A DNA stretch of 44,367 bases from an uncultured Granulosicoccaceae bacterium (GCA_938005265.1 CALLOA010000092.1:1-44367), one strand, 5' to 3'. Shown: positions 35,471 to 44,004, numbered from the stretch's first letter. Program-made: numbers and translations. The notes: generated by a model not told the origin, from the letters alone.

Positions 35471-36871
35471 ATGAAAACCGACACCCCAAGGTCGGATCGA
35501 CTAGCTACGCTTGAAGATTCCAGTGGCTTGAACGCCGCTGTGAATGGGTCAGGCTCGCTTAATGGTTGCCAGCTGTCGCGCTCCAGATTGCCGCGTTTCT
35601 TTAGCAAAAGCGTCAGCAAAAGCGGATACAGGTTATTTGCTTCCACACTGATTGCGCTGTTGCTGGTACCGGCAGCATATGCCGGTTATGGCGATGCGCT
35701 CAATATGCCAGTGGGGGTCACCTCGGTAAGTCGCGAAGTATATGGCCTGCACATGTTGATCTTTAAGGTGTGTGTGGTCATTGGTGTGGCGGTATTCGGT
35801 GTGATGATTTATTCAATGGTCATGCACCGGAAATCCAAGGGGGCAAAACCAGCCACTTTTCATGAGAGCACGACTGTTGAAATAATCTGGACTGTCACTC
35901 CTTTTATCATTCTGCTTTTCATGGCTTGGCCGGCTGCCAAAGTCCTGATCAAAATGGAAGACTTCTCGGGTTCAGAGATGACGGTGAAAATAACCGCTTA
36001 TCAGTGGCGCTGGCACTACGACTACATCGATGAAGGCGTGGAGTATTACAGCCAGCTGGATGCCGAGCATAATGTGGCGCGGCAAAAGGGTGCCGGTATC
36101 GAGCTGGAGCGATTTGATAATTACATCAAAGAGGTTGATAACCCGCTGGTCCTGCCAGTGGGCAAGAAAATTCGCTTTCTCCATACCGCGGCTGATGTGA
36201 TTCACGCCTGGTGGGTGCCGGCTCTGGCGGTTAAAAAGGACTCCATTCCCGGATTTATTAACGAGAATTGGGCCTTGATAGAAGAACCGGGAACCTACCG
36301 TGGCAAGTGCGCTGAATTGTGCGGTCGTGACCATGGCTTTATGCCCATTGTAGTCAAGGCTGTACCGCAAGAAGAATATGATGCATTTATTCAGGGTAAG
36401 CTCTCGGAAGGCCAGACTGCCGACTTTGACACGACGCGCCAGTGGGGCAAGTCGGAGCTAATGGCTCGTGGCGAGGAAGTTTATGGTCGCAACTGTATTG
36501 GCTGTCACCAGGCTGAAGGCCAGGGCATTGCCGGCATGTTCCCGGCGATCGCCGGTAGTGATGTCGCAACGGGTGATATCGTACGCCACCTGCAGACTGT
36601 GATGAATGGTGTCGAGGGTACGCCGATGCAATCCTACAGCGATGTTTTGTCTGACATCGATCTCGCTTCAGTGATCACTTTCCAGCGAAACGCATTGGGC
36701 AATGAAATGGGCGACGTGCTGCAACCTTACTATGTGGATCGCATACGCAAGGGATTAGACCTGGGCAGCGCGGTCGCTGCAACTGAACCTGACGTACCTG
36801 ATTTCGGTATTGGCAACCAGACAGATTCAAATTTTCTTGGCGGCGCAGCCGCTACAGGAGCAACGCAATGA
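35471..36871 (+). CDS. coxB: Cytochrome c oxidase subunit II with fused cytochrome c domain
   Basis: Accepts electrons from cytochrome c through a binuclear CuA site facing the periplasm. Seen: an N-terminal polar region, a signal/anchor (FASTLIALLLVPAAYAGYGDA), two transmembrane helices, the CuA ligands H245, C280, C284, H288 and M291 (GKCAELCGRDHGFMPI), and a C-terminal class I cytochrome c domain with CIGCH (342-346). 466 aa is usual for this cytochrome-c-fused form. The ATG at 35471 has GGAGA upstream. It overlaps coxA by four bases (ATGA), so synthesis is coupled. It contains a small in-frame duplication at the N terminus. Confidence 0.97.
   Translation: MKTDTPRSDRLATLEDSSGLNAAVNGSGSLNGCQLSRSRLPRFFSKSVSKSGYRLFASTLIALLLVPAAYAGYGDALNMPVGVTSVSREVYGLHMLIFKVCVVIGVAVFGVMIYSMVMHRKSKGAKPATFHESTTVEIIWTVTPFIILLFMAWPAAKVLIKMEDFSGSEMTVKITAYQWRWHYDYIDEGVEYYSQLDAEHNVARQKGAGIELERFDNYIKEVDNPLVLPVGKKIRFLHTAADVIHAWWVPALAVKKDSIPGFINENWALIEEPGTYRGKCAELCGRDHGFMPIVVKAVPQEEYDAFIQGKLSEGQTADFDTTRQWGKSELMARGEEVYGRNCIGCHQAEGQGIAGMFPAIAGSDVATGDIVRHLQTVMNGVEGTPMQSYSDVLSDIDLASVITFQRNALGNEMGDVLQPYYVDRIRKGLDLGSAVAATEPDVPDFGIGNQTDSNFLGGAAATGATQ
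35603..35626. repeat. 12-bp in-frame tandem duplication in coxB
   Basis: AGCAAAAGCGTC (35603-35614) is followed by AGCAAAAGCGGA (35615-35626), encoding SKSV SKSG just before the signal/anchor helix. Confidence 0.85.
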
Positions 36872-38475
36872 GTGGCTACGGCGCACATGCAGATCATGAC
36901 GAGCATGATCACCACGGTCCTGCACCTGGACTGAAACGCTGGCTTTACACAACGAACCACAAGGATATAGGCACCTTATATCTGTGGTTCTCACTAAGCA
37001 TGTTCTTCATCGGCGGAGCGATGGCGCTGATAATACGTGCAGAGTTGTTTTCACCGGGTATACAGATCGTTGACCCGATGTTTTTCAACTCGATGACCAC
37101 GATGCATGCGATAGTGATGATCTTCGGACTGGTCATGCCGGCCTTTGTAGGGCTTGCCAACTGGATGATTCCGATGATGATCGGTGCACCGGATATGGCT
37201 TTACCCAGGCTCAATAACTGGAGCTTCTGGATAATGCCATTCGCGTTCACCATTTTGCTTTCCACATTGTTTATGGATAGCGGTGGGCCTGCTGGTGGGT
37301 GGACGCTATATCCGCCATTGACCCTGCAAATGGGTGATAGCTTCGCCTTTGTTATTTTCGCCATTCACTTCATGGGTATTTCCTCAGTGATGGGTTCGAT
37401 TAACATCGTTGCTACGATCTTCAACATGCGTGCACCCGGCATGACGTTGATGAAAATGCCGTTGTTCGTATGGACCTGGCTTATCACAGCATTCCTGTTG
37501 ATTGCCACCATTCCGGTATTTGCCGGTGCGGTCACCATGTTGTTGACTGACCGTTACTTTGGCACCAGTTTTTTCAGTGCTGCGGGCGGCGGCGACCCGG
37601 TCATGTTCCAGCACATTTTCTGGTTCTTCGGGCACCCGGAAGTCTACATCCTGATTTTGCCGGCATTCGGCATAATTTCGTCGATCATTCCGACGTTTGC
37701 ACGTAAACCTCTGTTCGGTTACGACTCAATGGTTTATGCCACAGCGTCTATCGCGTTCCTGTCATTCATTGTCTGGGCACACCACATGTTTACTACCGGT
37801 ATGCCTCTGGCGGCTGAACTGTTCTTTATGTTCTCCACCATGATGATATCGGTGCCCACGGGGGTGAAGGTTTTTAACTGGGTGGCAACCATGTGGAAAG
37901 GGTCGATGACGTTTGAAACACCGATGCTGTTTGCCATCGGGTTTGTCATCATGTTCACGATCGGTGGGTTGTCCGGTTTGATGCTGGCAATCACACCGGC
38001 AGATATTCAGTATCACGACACGTATTTCGTGGTTGCGCACTTCCACTATGTTCTGGTTCCTGGCGCTGTGTACTCACTTCTTGCAGCAACCTACTACTGG
38101 ATTCCCAAGTGGACCGGAAACATGTACGACGAAAAGCTCGGCAAAATACATTTCTGGACTTCAACCGTGTTCGTAAATGTCCTGTTCTTCCCGATGCATT
38201 TTGTCGGGCTGGCTGGCATGCCGCGGCGTATTCCAGATTACAGCCTGCAATTCGCTGACTGGAATGCGATCGCATCCATTGGCGCGTTCGGCTTTGGTTT
38301 CTCGCAACTGATATTCCTGTGGGTTGTCATCAAATGTATTCGGGGTGGTAAAAAAGCCACGGACGAAGTCTGGGAAGGGTCAGTCGGTCTGGAGTGGACA
38401 GTACCGTCGCCCGCGCCTTACCACACATTTGAAGAGGCACCGCCGGTTGCTGTAATCAACAAGAATCACTTCTAG
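36868..38475 (+). CDS. coxA: Cytochrome c oxidase subunit I (aa3 type)
   Basis: The catalytic subunit that reduces oxygen to water at the heme a3-CuB centre and pumps protons across the inner membrane. It is 535 aa with twelve predicted helices. Seen: TTNHKDIGTLYL near the N terminus, MTTMHAIVMIFGLVMP with a heme a ligand, the WFFGHPEVYILILPAFG helix carrying the His-Tyr cross-link and CuB ligand, VWAHHMFTTGM with the other two CuB His, and HDTYFVVAHFHYVL with heme ligands. The N terminus is His/Asp-rich (HADHDEHDHHG), as in Pseudomonas CoxA, and may bind metal transiently (inference). Confidence 0.98.
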   Translation: MSGYGAHADHDEHDHHGPAPGLKRWLYTTNHKDIGTLYLWFSLSMFFIGGAMALIIRAELFSPGIQIVDPMFFNSMTTMHAIVMIFGLVMPAFVGLANWMIPMMIGAPDMALPRLNNWSFWIMPFAFTILLSTLFMDSGGPAGGWTLYPPLTLQMGDSFAFVIFAIHFMGISSVMGSINIVATIFNMRAPGMTLMKMPLFVWTWLITAFLLIATIPVFAGAVTMLLTDRYFGTSFFSAAGGGDPVMFQHIFWFFGHPEVYILILPAFGIISSIIPTFARKPLFGYDSMVYATASIAFLSFIVWAHHMFTTGMPLAAELFFMFSTMMISVPTGVKVFNWVATMWKGSMTFETPMLFAIGFVIMFTIGGLSGLMLAITPADIQYHDTYFVVAHFHYVLVPGAVYSLLAATYYWIPKWTGNMYDEKLGKIHFWTSTVFVNVLFFPMHFVGLAGMPRRIPDYSLQFADWNAIASIGAFGFGFSQLIFLWVVIKCIRGGKKATDEVWEGSVGLEWTVPSPAPYHTFEEAPPVAVINKNHF

Positions 38476-38483
38476 AGATTAAC

Positions 38484-38678
38484 GTGGCAACCTTTGAAAT
38501 GTCAGAACCCGAAGCGCCTGGCAAAAACGCGGCCAGCAACGTGGCTGAAAGTAATGTGCAGGCCGGCAATGGTCGATCCGGTAAATACCGGATCGCCATA
38601 GTATTGGGTGTCATTGCCGTCAGTTTCTATGTGTTGAGCATTGTTTCAATCATGTTTTCACGTGGTGTAGGAGGGTAG
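38484..38678 (+). CDS. Small single-helix membrane protein in the cox operon
   Basis: A 64-aa protein with a polar Asn/Glu/Ala-rich N terminus and one C-terminal helix (IAIVLGVIAVSFYVLSIVSIMFS). It is fitted between coxA (8-bp gap) and ctaG (1-bp gap), the place where many proteobacteria encode a small oxidase-assembly-associated membrane protein. It has no recognised motif. The start codon is GTG at 38484. The tight spacing and the AGGAGG for ctaG inside its last codons support it being translated. Its function is inferred from position only. Confidence 0.75.
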   Translation: MATFEMSEPEAPGKNAASNVAESNVQAGNGRSGKYRIAIVLGVIAVSFYVLSIVSIMFSRGVGG

Positions 38679-38679
38679 T

Positions 38680-39345
38680 ATGTCCAGCGAAACTACCACC
38701 AGTGTCAAGAGCAACGGCGCTGACTTGCGCAAAAGGCACCTTATGGTGTCTGCACGCATGTTAATGCTGGCTGTTGGTATGTTTGGCTTTGGCTATCTGA
38801 TGGTGCCGCTTTACGAGGTGATTTGCGAAGTTACCGGCCTCAACGGCAAAACGGGCAGAATCTCGGTTGCCGAGAGCGAGGCGCGGTTAAACGAAAGTTT
38901 GCAAGGTGCGGATGGCAAGTTCCTTGCCGACAGAGAGATCACAGTCGAATTTGTTGGAATTGTCAGCGCTGGCGGCAATTGGAAGTTCACCCCCAATGAC
39001 CGTGAGATGAAAGTAAAGCCGGGGCAGCAATACCTGACATCCTACTATGCGGAAAATCTTTCCAGCATTCCGGTTGTCGGGCAAGCTTCGCCCAGTGTCA
39101 GTCCTTCGGCTGCGGCGCGTTATTTCAATAAAACAGAATGCTTTTGCTTTACACGACAGGAATTTGAAGCCAAAGGCAGTCGGGATATGCCGGTAACTTT
39201 TGTTATCGACCCCGACGTGCCGATCAATGTTGATCGCGTAACCCTGTCTTACACCTTTTTCAAAAGTGCCGACCAGACCTTGTCATCAGTGGACGCTTTG
39301 AATCCGCAGATATCGGCTTCGGTTGCCGCTATAACTACATATTAA
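38680..39345 (+). CDS. ctaG: Cytochrome c oxidase assembly protein CtaG/Cox11
   Basis: A periplasm-facing copper chaperone that delivers copper to the CuB site of subunit I. It is 221 aa with one N-terminal transmembrane helix (MLMLAVGMFGFGYLMVPLYEVIC). Seen: the copper-binding CFCF motif (C154 and C156), VVGQASPSVSPSAAARYFNKTECFCF-type context, and PVTFVIDPDVPINVDRVTLSYTFF near the end, all typical of Cox11. The ATG at 38680 has AGGAGG five bases upstream. It is followed by coxC in 22 bp. Confidence 0.96.
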   Translation: MSSETTTSVKSNGADLRKRHLMVSARMLMLAVGMFGFGYLMVPLYEVICEVTGLNGKTGRISVAESEARLNESLQGADGKFLADREITVEFVGIVSAGGNWKFTPNDREMKVKPGQQYLTSYYAENLSSIPVVGQASPSVSPSAAARYFNKTECFCFTRQEFEAKGSRDMPVTFVIDPDVPINVDRVTLSYTFFKSADQTLSSVDALNPQISASVAAITTY

Positions 39346-39367
39346 GAATTTTGGAGACCCAGCCACG

Positions 39368-40255
39368 ATGAGCGCAGCGTCAGGCTATTACATTCCACAT
39401 GAGGCCAAATGGCCCATAGTGGGTTCGGTAGGTTTATTCCTGTTTTTCATGGGCTTTGGGCGTTTGCTCAATGGCCAGGCCTTGGGTACGACCACATTGT
39501 TGATCGGTCTGGCCATCATCGTTGTGATGATGTTCGGCTGGTTCAGCCTGGTGGTGAAGGAAAGCGAATCCGGCATATACAACAGCCAGGTCGATGTCTC
39601 GTTCCGCATGTCGATGATGTGGTTCATCTTTTCTGAAGTCATGTTCTTCGGCGCATTCTTCGGCGCACTTTTTTATGCACGCCAGTTTTCAGGTCCATGG
39701 TTGAGTGGCGACGGTGGCGGTGGTGCAGCAATGACCAACGCTGTATTGTGGAATGGATTTGATTACACTTGGCCCAACAATGGCCCGGACAAGATCGGTG
39801 CGGGCTTTGCCAGTAACCAGAGCTTCAGTGCGATGGGCTGGTTCGGATTACCCCTGATCAACACCTTGCTGCTACTCACCAGTGGTGTCACCTGTACCAT
39901 TGCTCACCACGCGATCAAAGACGGCAACCACAAGAAGATGGTTCGATGGCTGGCAGCCACAGTAGCTCTGGGTACGGTGTTCGTATTCTGTCAGGCCTTT
40001 GAGTACTACGAAGCCTATGCACATCTGAACCTGAAGATGACGACAGGAATATACGGTTCGACGTTCTTTATGCTGACCGGTTTCCACGGTTTTCATGTAA
40101 CCATGGGGGCGGTCATGCTGTTCTTTGTGATGCTCAGAGGTATGAAGAAACACTTTACCGCGGAAAACCATTTCGCCTTTGAAGCTGCTGCCTGGTATTG
40201 GCATTTTGTTGATGTCGTCTGGTTGGGTCTGTTTATATTTGTATACCTGATCTGA
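39368..40255 (+). CDS. coxC: Cytochrome c oxidase subunit III
   Basis: A non-catalytic membrane subunit that stabilises proton delivery to subunit I. Length is 295 aa with seven predicted helices. Seen: YYIPHEAKWPIVGSVGLF at the N terminus, MMWFIFSEVMFFGAFFGALFYAR, LPLINTLLLLTSGVTCTIAHHAI, QAFEYYEAYAHLNLKMTTGIYGSTFFMLTGFHGFHVTMG and a C-terminal AAAWYWHFVDVVWLGLFIFVYLI. A strong terminator lies 30 bp downstream, closing the coxB-A-ctaG-coxC transcript. Confidence 0.97.
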   Translation: MSAASGYYIPHEAKWPIVGSVGLFLFFMGFGRLLNGQALGTTTLLIGLAIIVVMMFGWFSLVVKESESGIYNSQVDVSFRMSMMWFIFSEVMFFGAFFGALFYARQFSGPWLSGDGGGGAAMTNAVLWNGFDYTWPNNGPDKIGAGFASNQSFSAMGWFGLPLINTLLLLTSGVTCTIAHHAIKDGNHKKMVRWLAATVALGTVFVFCQAFEYYEAYAHLNLKMTTGIYGSTFFMLTGFHGFHVTMGAVMLFFVMLRGMKKHFTAENHFAFEAAAWYWHFVDVVWLGLFIFVYLI

Positions 40256-40284
40256 CAACCTCGCTTCAACATAGAAGTGGTTAC

Positions 40285-40311
40285 AAGAGGCGCCCCAGGG
40301 GCGCCTCTTTT
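40285..40311 (+). terminator. Strong intrinsic terminator after coxC
   Basis: AAGAGGCGCCCC (40285-40296) and GGGGCGCCTCTT (40298-40309) form a very GC-rich stem, effectively about 10 bp with a CCAGG-type loop, followed by TT. It lies 30 bp after coxC. Confidence 0.8.
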
Positions 40312-40383
40312 GTTATCAGTCCGTACTTTATGAATGGCTCTGTTTAGTTAATCTGCATCTGGCAGGATTGGGTGGTAACCGGT

Positions 40384-40962
40384 ATGAAAAGTATCTGTGT
40401 GTTTTGTGGTTCCAGTCACGGCGCCCAACCCGCTTACACGGTTGCGGCGCGTGCCCTGGCCAGCACGATGGTGAAAAACGATATTGAGCTGGTCTACGGC
40501 GGTGGTAACGTTGGCCTCATGGGAGTGATTGGAGATACGGTGATGCAATCAGGGGGCAAAGTCACCGGCGTAATTCCAAAGCCTCTCATGGAAAAGGAGG
40601 TTGGCCACGAAGGATTGACGAATCTGCATGTTGTTGCGGATATGCATGAACGCAAGGCGTTAATGGCATCCCTGAGTGAGGGATTTATTGCTCTACCGGG
40701 AGGCTGGGGAACGTTAGAGGAGTTATTTGAAGTGATGACCTGGCTACAGCTGGGTTTTCACGAAAAGCCCTGCGCGGTTTACAACGTGAACAACTACTTT
40801 GATTCATTGCTGGCCTTTCTTGGCAACGCAACCGAACAAGGATTTGTAAAGCGTTTGCATCACGACATGTTGATCCATGGCGATGAACCTGAAGCTCTAT
40901 TGCAACGTATGTCTGACTTTACGCCACCTGACACCAAAAAATGGATTGGTTTTGGTGAGTAG
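40384..40962 (+). CDS. LOG-family (TIGR00730) phosphoribohydrolase-like protein
   Basis: Relatives of plant LOG enzymes cleave cytokinin nucleotides or other nucleoside 5'-monophosphates to base plus ribose 5-phosphate. Seen: the start MKSICVFCGSSHG, VYGGGNVGLMGVIGD, MHERK (97-101) and the signature PGGWGTLEE (105-113), which forms the catalytic/nucleotide-binding site. Length is 192 aa from ATG 40384. GTG 40372 has a somewhat better ribosome-binding site (AGGA) and would add four residues. It sits between the coxC terminator and the DUF2909/SURF1 genes, an odd place with no evident link to respiration. Its stop codon lies in a triplicated 16-bp repeat. Confidence 0.92.
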   Translation: MKSICVFCGSSHGAQPAYTVAARALASTMVKNDIELVYGGGNVGLMGVIGDTVMQSGGKVTGVIPKPLMEKEVGHEGLTNLHVVADMHERKALMASLSEGFIALPGGWGTLEELFEVMTWLQLGFHEKPCAVYNVNNYFDSLLAFLGNATEQGFVKRLHHDMLIHGDEPEALLQRMSDFTPPDTKKWIGFGE

Positions 40963-40994
40963 TCGCATTGGTGAGTAGAGGCTTTGGCGAGTAG
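40952..40994. repeat. Three copies of a 16-bp-period repeat over the LOG-gene stop codon
   Basis: The 11-bp core TTGGTGAGTAG starts at 40952 and 40968, and a one-mismatch copy (TTGGCGAGTAG) starts at 40984, exactly 16 bp apart. The first copy contains the LOG-gene TAG (40960-40962). Each following copy repeats the GAG-TAG end of the gene. Confidence 0.95.
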
Positions 40995-41020
40995 TTGATA
41001 TTGACCCGGCCCCTTCAGCC

Positions 41021-41239
41021 TCAGCCGCCCATTGGGTTGGGGTTCATTTCGATAAGGCCGGTTGCAGCTGCAATCAGAATAATCACAATGGCGAGAACAG
41101 ACAGTCCGATGCGCAAGGTCAGGGCGTTTACTGTGCGTCGTGTCTCACCCTTGTCTTTCACCAGAAAAAACAGGCCGGAAAAGAGGCTTGCAATCACGAA
41201 CAGCAGTAGAATGATTACTATCAGTTTAACAAGAAGCAT
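41021..41239 (-). CDS. DUF2909 twin-transmembrane protein
   Basis: A 72-aa membrane protein with two hydrophobic helices (LVKLIVIILLLFVIASLFSGLFFLV and LRIGLSVLAIVIILIAAATGLI) joined by a short charged loop (KDKGETRRTVNALT). This matches the DUF2909 family, which recurs beside SURF1 and the oxidase genes in pseudomonads (context knowledge). It is on the opposite strand to its neighbours and is divergent from SURF1. Function is unknown; a role in oxidase assembly is guessed from position. Confidence 0.85.
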   Translation of the reverse strand: MLLVKLIVIILLLFVIASLFSGLFFLVKDKGETRRTVNALTLRIGLSVLAIVIILIAAATGLIEMNPNPMGG

Positions 41240-41395
41240 AGTGGTCCGTTCAAGGCGAGGGCAGAGTGATCGCAGCTTGGTATTCTAACGCTTTTGACGT
41301 AAGCCCGATACACGAGGAACCCGGCTGCCAGAAAAGGCTTGGTGCCGATCTGTTTTTTCGGTTGCTGTGGCCCGCCATGCTTCAGAGCAGCGCCA

Positions 41396-42313
41396 ATGAT
41401 TCGATTGGGTAACCGACTATTCAGTCCGCCATGGTGGGCTACCGCTCTGTTTGTGCTCGTCGGTGCCGTCATGCTGTTGCTGGGTCGTTGGCAGCTGCAG
41501 CGGGCAGCAGAAAAGATCAGCCTTGCCACGGCCGCCCAGCAGGCACTATCCGCAGCACCGGCAGATATGCTGGAAGTATTATCCGGGTCTGCCGGGCAAG
41601 CTCCCGCTGTGGTGAATGCAGGCCAGAGGTCGAGCGGTAATGACACGGTTGCCAGGCATTCAAGAGCTGCTTCTGCAGACTACCGGCAAGTCACAGCAAG
41701 CGGAACCTTGTTGGTCGGGCAGCAGTTCTTGTGGGATAACCGGGTTCACAAAGGCAGTGCCGGTTTTGAGATCATAATACCCTTGAAGCTTGCTGGCACT
41801 GACCGTATTGTGCTGCTTAACCGTGGTTGGGTTCCTGTCGGAAATTCAAGGGATGACTTACCCGATACCGACTTCGCAGCTGGAGTAGCGGGCGCAATGC
41901 AAAATGCTGAGAACGGCCCGGCCGCACCGGTGATTGCCATTTCTGTTGAAGGCCTTTTGACTGAACCGTCCCGAGGTTTTGCCAGCGGGCCGGCACTGGC
42001 AGCACAGGGGCCTGATGGAGGCGATGAATCTGCCTGGCCAAAACTGTTGCAGTACTTTGATTATCAGGCGATTTCCGATGCTCTGCAGGCACCGGTGGTG
42101 GCCGGAGTGATTCAACATATTGACGAAGATTCTATTTCTTATGGCTTGGCCGAGCTGGATGGTTTCCTGAAAACTGATAACTGGCAAGCGGTCGCCAATG
42201 GGCCGGAAAAACATTACGGTTATGCCTTTCAATGGTTCGGGATGTTTTTAGCGCTACTCGCAATTTACTTTATTACCAATAGTCGCAAAATCGGTCGCAA
42301 GATCAAATCCTGA
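41396..42313 (+). CDS. SURF1-family cytochrome oxidase assembly protein
   Basis: SURF1 proteins aid heme a insertion into oxidase subunit I and are anchored by helices at both ends. Seen: an N-terminal helix (WWATALFVLVGAVMLLLGRWQLQRAAEK, with the conserved GRWQLQR), YRQVTASGTLLVGQQFLWDNRVHKGSAGFEIIIPL, VLLNRGWVP, and a C-terminal HYGYAFQWFGMFLALLAIYFI helix. The frame opens at 41339, but ATG 41396 starts the family sequence and gives 305 aa. An insertion between the N-terminal helix and YRQV (about 50 residues) is rich in Ala, Ser and Gly. The Sco-like gene follows in 39 bp. Confidence 0.93.
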   Translation: MIRLGNRLFSPPWWATALFVLVGAVMLLLGRWQLQRAAEKISLATAAQQALSAAPADMLEVLSGSAGQAPAVVNAGQRSSGNDTVARHSRAASADYRQVTASGTLLVGQQFLWDNRVHKGSAGFEIIIPLKLAGTDRIVLLNRGWVPVGNSRDDLPDTDFAAGVAGAMQNAENGPAAPVIAISVEGLLTEPSRGFASGPALAAQGPDGGDESAWPKLLQYFDYQAISDALQAPVVAGVIQHIDEDSISYGLAELDGFLKTDNWQAVANGPEKHYGYAFQWFGMFLALLAIYFITNSRKIGRKIKS

Positions 42314-42352
42314 TGTCCTTGCAACTGCTGAGTCGACCAGATACTGACTGTT

Positions 42353-43057
42353 ATGAATTCAACCAATACTGAAACCAGTGAAGCCAAAAACCTGTCTCAC
42401 GAGGAATTGAAAAAACGTGGTCGGGTAAAACTGATCGCAGTGTTTGCCGCTTTCGGTATCCCGTTGCTGCTGGCTACTATCTGGCTTCACTATGTCAGGA
42501 CCACTGGCGGCACCCTGGGTATTTCATCGCGCGGTGAACTGATCCACCCCGCTTATCCGCTGGAGCGTGTTGCACTGAGCGAGTTGCAAGAGGGCAGTAG
42601 TGATACCAACGACGATACCAACGACGATACCAGCAACGTATTCGACAAAGAGTCGCTGCGTGGCATCTGGACCATGTTCTATGCACCTCAGGGCCAGTGT
42701 GGTGAAACTTGTGAGAAGAATATCTACCATATGCGTCAGGTGCGCCTGGCACTCTCGCATCGTATGGACCGGGTACAGAGGGTCTTGCTGATCAGTGAGC
42801 CCGGGCAGGTATCACAGGAACTGATCGGTGAGCATCCCGGTCTGCGTGTACTCGCCGGGACCAGTGAGCAGTACGAAGCAATGCTTTCAGAAATTACCAC
42901 AGCCCTTGAAGCGGCAGAAGGTGATTTCGAGAATGAAGATGCGATTTACCTGATCGACCCTTTCGCTAACCTCATGATGCGATTCCCGGCAAATTTGCCT
43001 CCCAAGTCAATGCTTAAAGATATCAAGCATCTGCTCAAGGTCTCTAGAATAGGGTAA
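42353..43057 (+). CDS. Sco-like thioredoxin-fold membrane protein of the cox cluster
   Basis: A 234-aa protein with a basic N terminus, one helix (VKLIAVFAAFGIPLLLATIWLHYV) and a periplasmic domain in which GIWTMFYAPQGQCGETCEKN carries CxxxC (C116 and C120), the spacing Sco/SenC proteins use to bind copper. IYLIDPFANLMMRFPANLPP near the end corresponds to the Sco region with DPxG. No clear C-terminal metal His is seen where Sco has one, so it may be a thiol reductase rather than a copper donor (inference). Relatives sit at the same place in pseudomonad oxidase clusters. A tandem DTNDDTNDDTSN stretch lies just before the domain. hemC follows in 6 bp. Confidence 0.85.
   Translation: MNSTNTETSEAKNLSHEELKKRGRVKLIAVFAAFGIPLLLATIWLHYVRTTGGTLGISSRGELIHPAYPLERVALSELQEGSSDTNDDTNDDTSNVFDKESLRGIWTMFYAPQGQCGETCEKNIYHMRQVRLALSHRMDRVQRVLLISEPGQVSQELIGEHPGLRVLAGTSEQYEAMLSEITTALEAAEGDFENEDAIYLIDPFANLMMRFPANLPPKSMLKDIKHLLKVSRIG
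42602..42637. repeat. 12-bp in-frame triplicate repeat in the Sco-like gene
   Basis: GATACCAACGAC occurs at 42602-42613 and 42614-42625, with a degenerate third copy at 42626-42637. It encodes DTND DTND DTSN in the linker between helix and domain. Confidence 0.95.
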
Positions 43058-43063
43058 GGTCAA

Positions 43064-43984
43064 ATGCCAGCTGACAGACAATTCAAAATAGCCACACGCA
43101 AAAGCCCGCTTGCGCTGTGGCAGGCGGAAGAGGTGCAACGTCGTCTGGCCGAAAATAACGTTGCTTCAACGCTGGTCAAAATGAGCACGCAGGGGGATGA
43201 GAGGCTGGATACCGCTTTATCCAAAATCGGTGGCAAGGGGCTTTTCATCAAGGAGCTGCAGCGCGGCATGATGGAAGGCGCTGCTGACCTGGCTGTTCAC
43301 TCCATGAAGGACGTACCAGCGGAGTTTCCGGAAGGCTTGCACTTGAGCGTGGTTCTGGAACGTGAAGATCCGACAGATGCGCTGGTATCCAACCAATACA
43401 ATTCACTGGATGACCTGCCTGAAGGTGCGGTCATTGGAACCTGCAGTTTGCGACGCCAGTGCCAATTGTTACACCGGCGGCCTGATCTGCGGACTGTCGA
43501 TTTGCGTGGTAACGTCAACACACGCTTGCGTAAGCTTGATGATGGTGAGTTCGATGCCATTGTGCTGGCTAGTGCCGGTTTGATCAGGCTGGGCATGAGA
43601 GACCGGATTGCTGCAAGCTTCCCGCCTGAGCTGATGTTGCCCGCCTGTGGTCAGGGTATCGTGGGAGTTGAATGCAAAGTCGATGATGACGCTACCAATG
43701 CCGTGCTTGCCCCCCTGCACGACAGGGACGCAGCGGATCGGGTTGCCTGTGAACGTAGCCTCAATGCGCGTTTAGGCGGCAGCTGCTCGACTCCGATCGC
43801 CGCATACTCTGAGCTGGTGGGTGATGAATTGCATCTGCAGGCTCTGGTCGGCATGCCAGATGGCAGCAAGGTATTGCAGGCGTCCGGTATAGCTGCACGT
43901 ACCGAGGCTGCCACACTGGGCATAACGGTGGCTGAACAATTGTTAGATGCTGGTGCTGATGAAATAGTCAGCTACTTCAATTGA
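43064..43984 (+). CDS. hemC: Porphobilinogen deaminase (hydroxymethylbilane synthase)
   Basis: Joins four porphobilinogens into hydroxymethylbilane in heme synthesis. The 306 aa are standard. Seen: RQFKIATRKSPLALWQAEEV, MSTQGDE, GGKGLFIKELQ, DLAVHSMKDVP, GTCSLRRQCQL, DLRGNVNTRLRKLDDGEFDAIVLASAGLIRLG, LPACGQGIVGVEC and the dipyrromethane-cofactor Cys241 in GGSCSTPI. The ATG at 43064 has AAGG upstream and lies 6 bases after the Sco-like gene, so it is in the oxidase operon. No hemD follows; ctaB does, in place of the usual ctaA-ctaB pair. Confidence 0.97.
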   Translation: MPADRQFKIATRKSPLALWQAEEVQRRLAENNVASTLVKMSTQGDERLDTALSKIGGKGLFIKELQRGMMEGAADLAVHSMKDVPAEFPEGLHLSVVLEREDPTDALVSNQYNSLDDLPEGAVIGTCSLRRQCQLLHRRPDLRTVDLRGNVNTRLRKLDDGEFDAIVLASAGLIRLGMRDRIAASFPPELMLPACGQGIVGVECKVDDDATNAVLAPLHDRDAADRVACERSLNARLGGSCSTPIAAYSELVGDELHLQALVGMPDGSKVLQASGIAARTEAATLGITVAEQLLDAGADEIVSYFN

Positions 43985-43985
43985 T

Positions 43986-44004
43986 GCTAGCCTGAGAGGT
44001 TAGC
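43986..44004 (+). terminator. Weak stem-loop after hemC
   Basis: GCTAGCCT (43986-43993) pairs with AGGTTAGC (43997-44004), one G-U pair, 3-nt loop. No T run follows directly, so termination is doubtful; it may only pause transcription before ctaB. Confidence 0.3.

Noticed and set aside
38574-38595. 8-bp perfect inverted repeat CGATCCGG/CCGGATCG inside the small cox protein gene
   Set aside because: It lies in coding sequence (GRSGKYRIA) between coxA and ctaG. It could affect mRNA folding, but nothing shows it is more than chance or codon choice.
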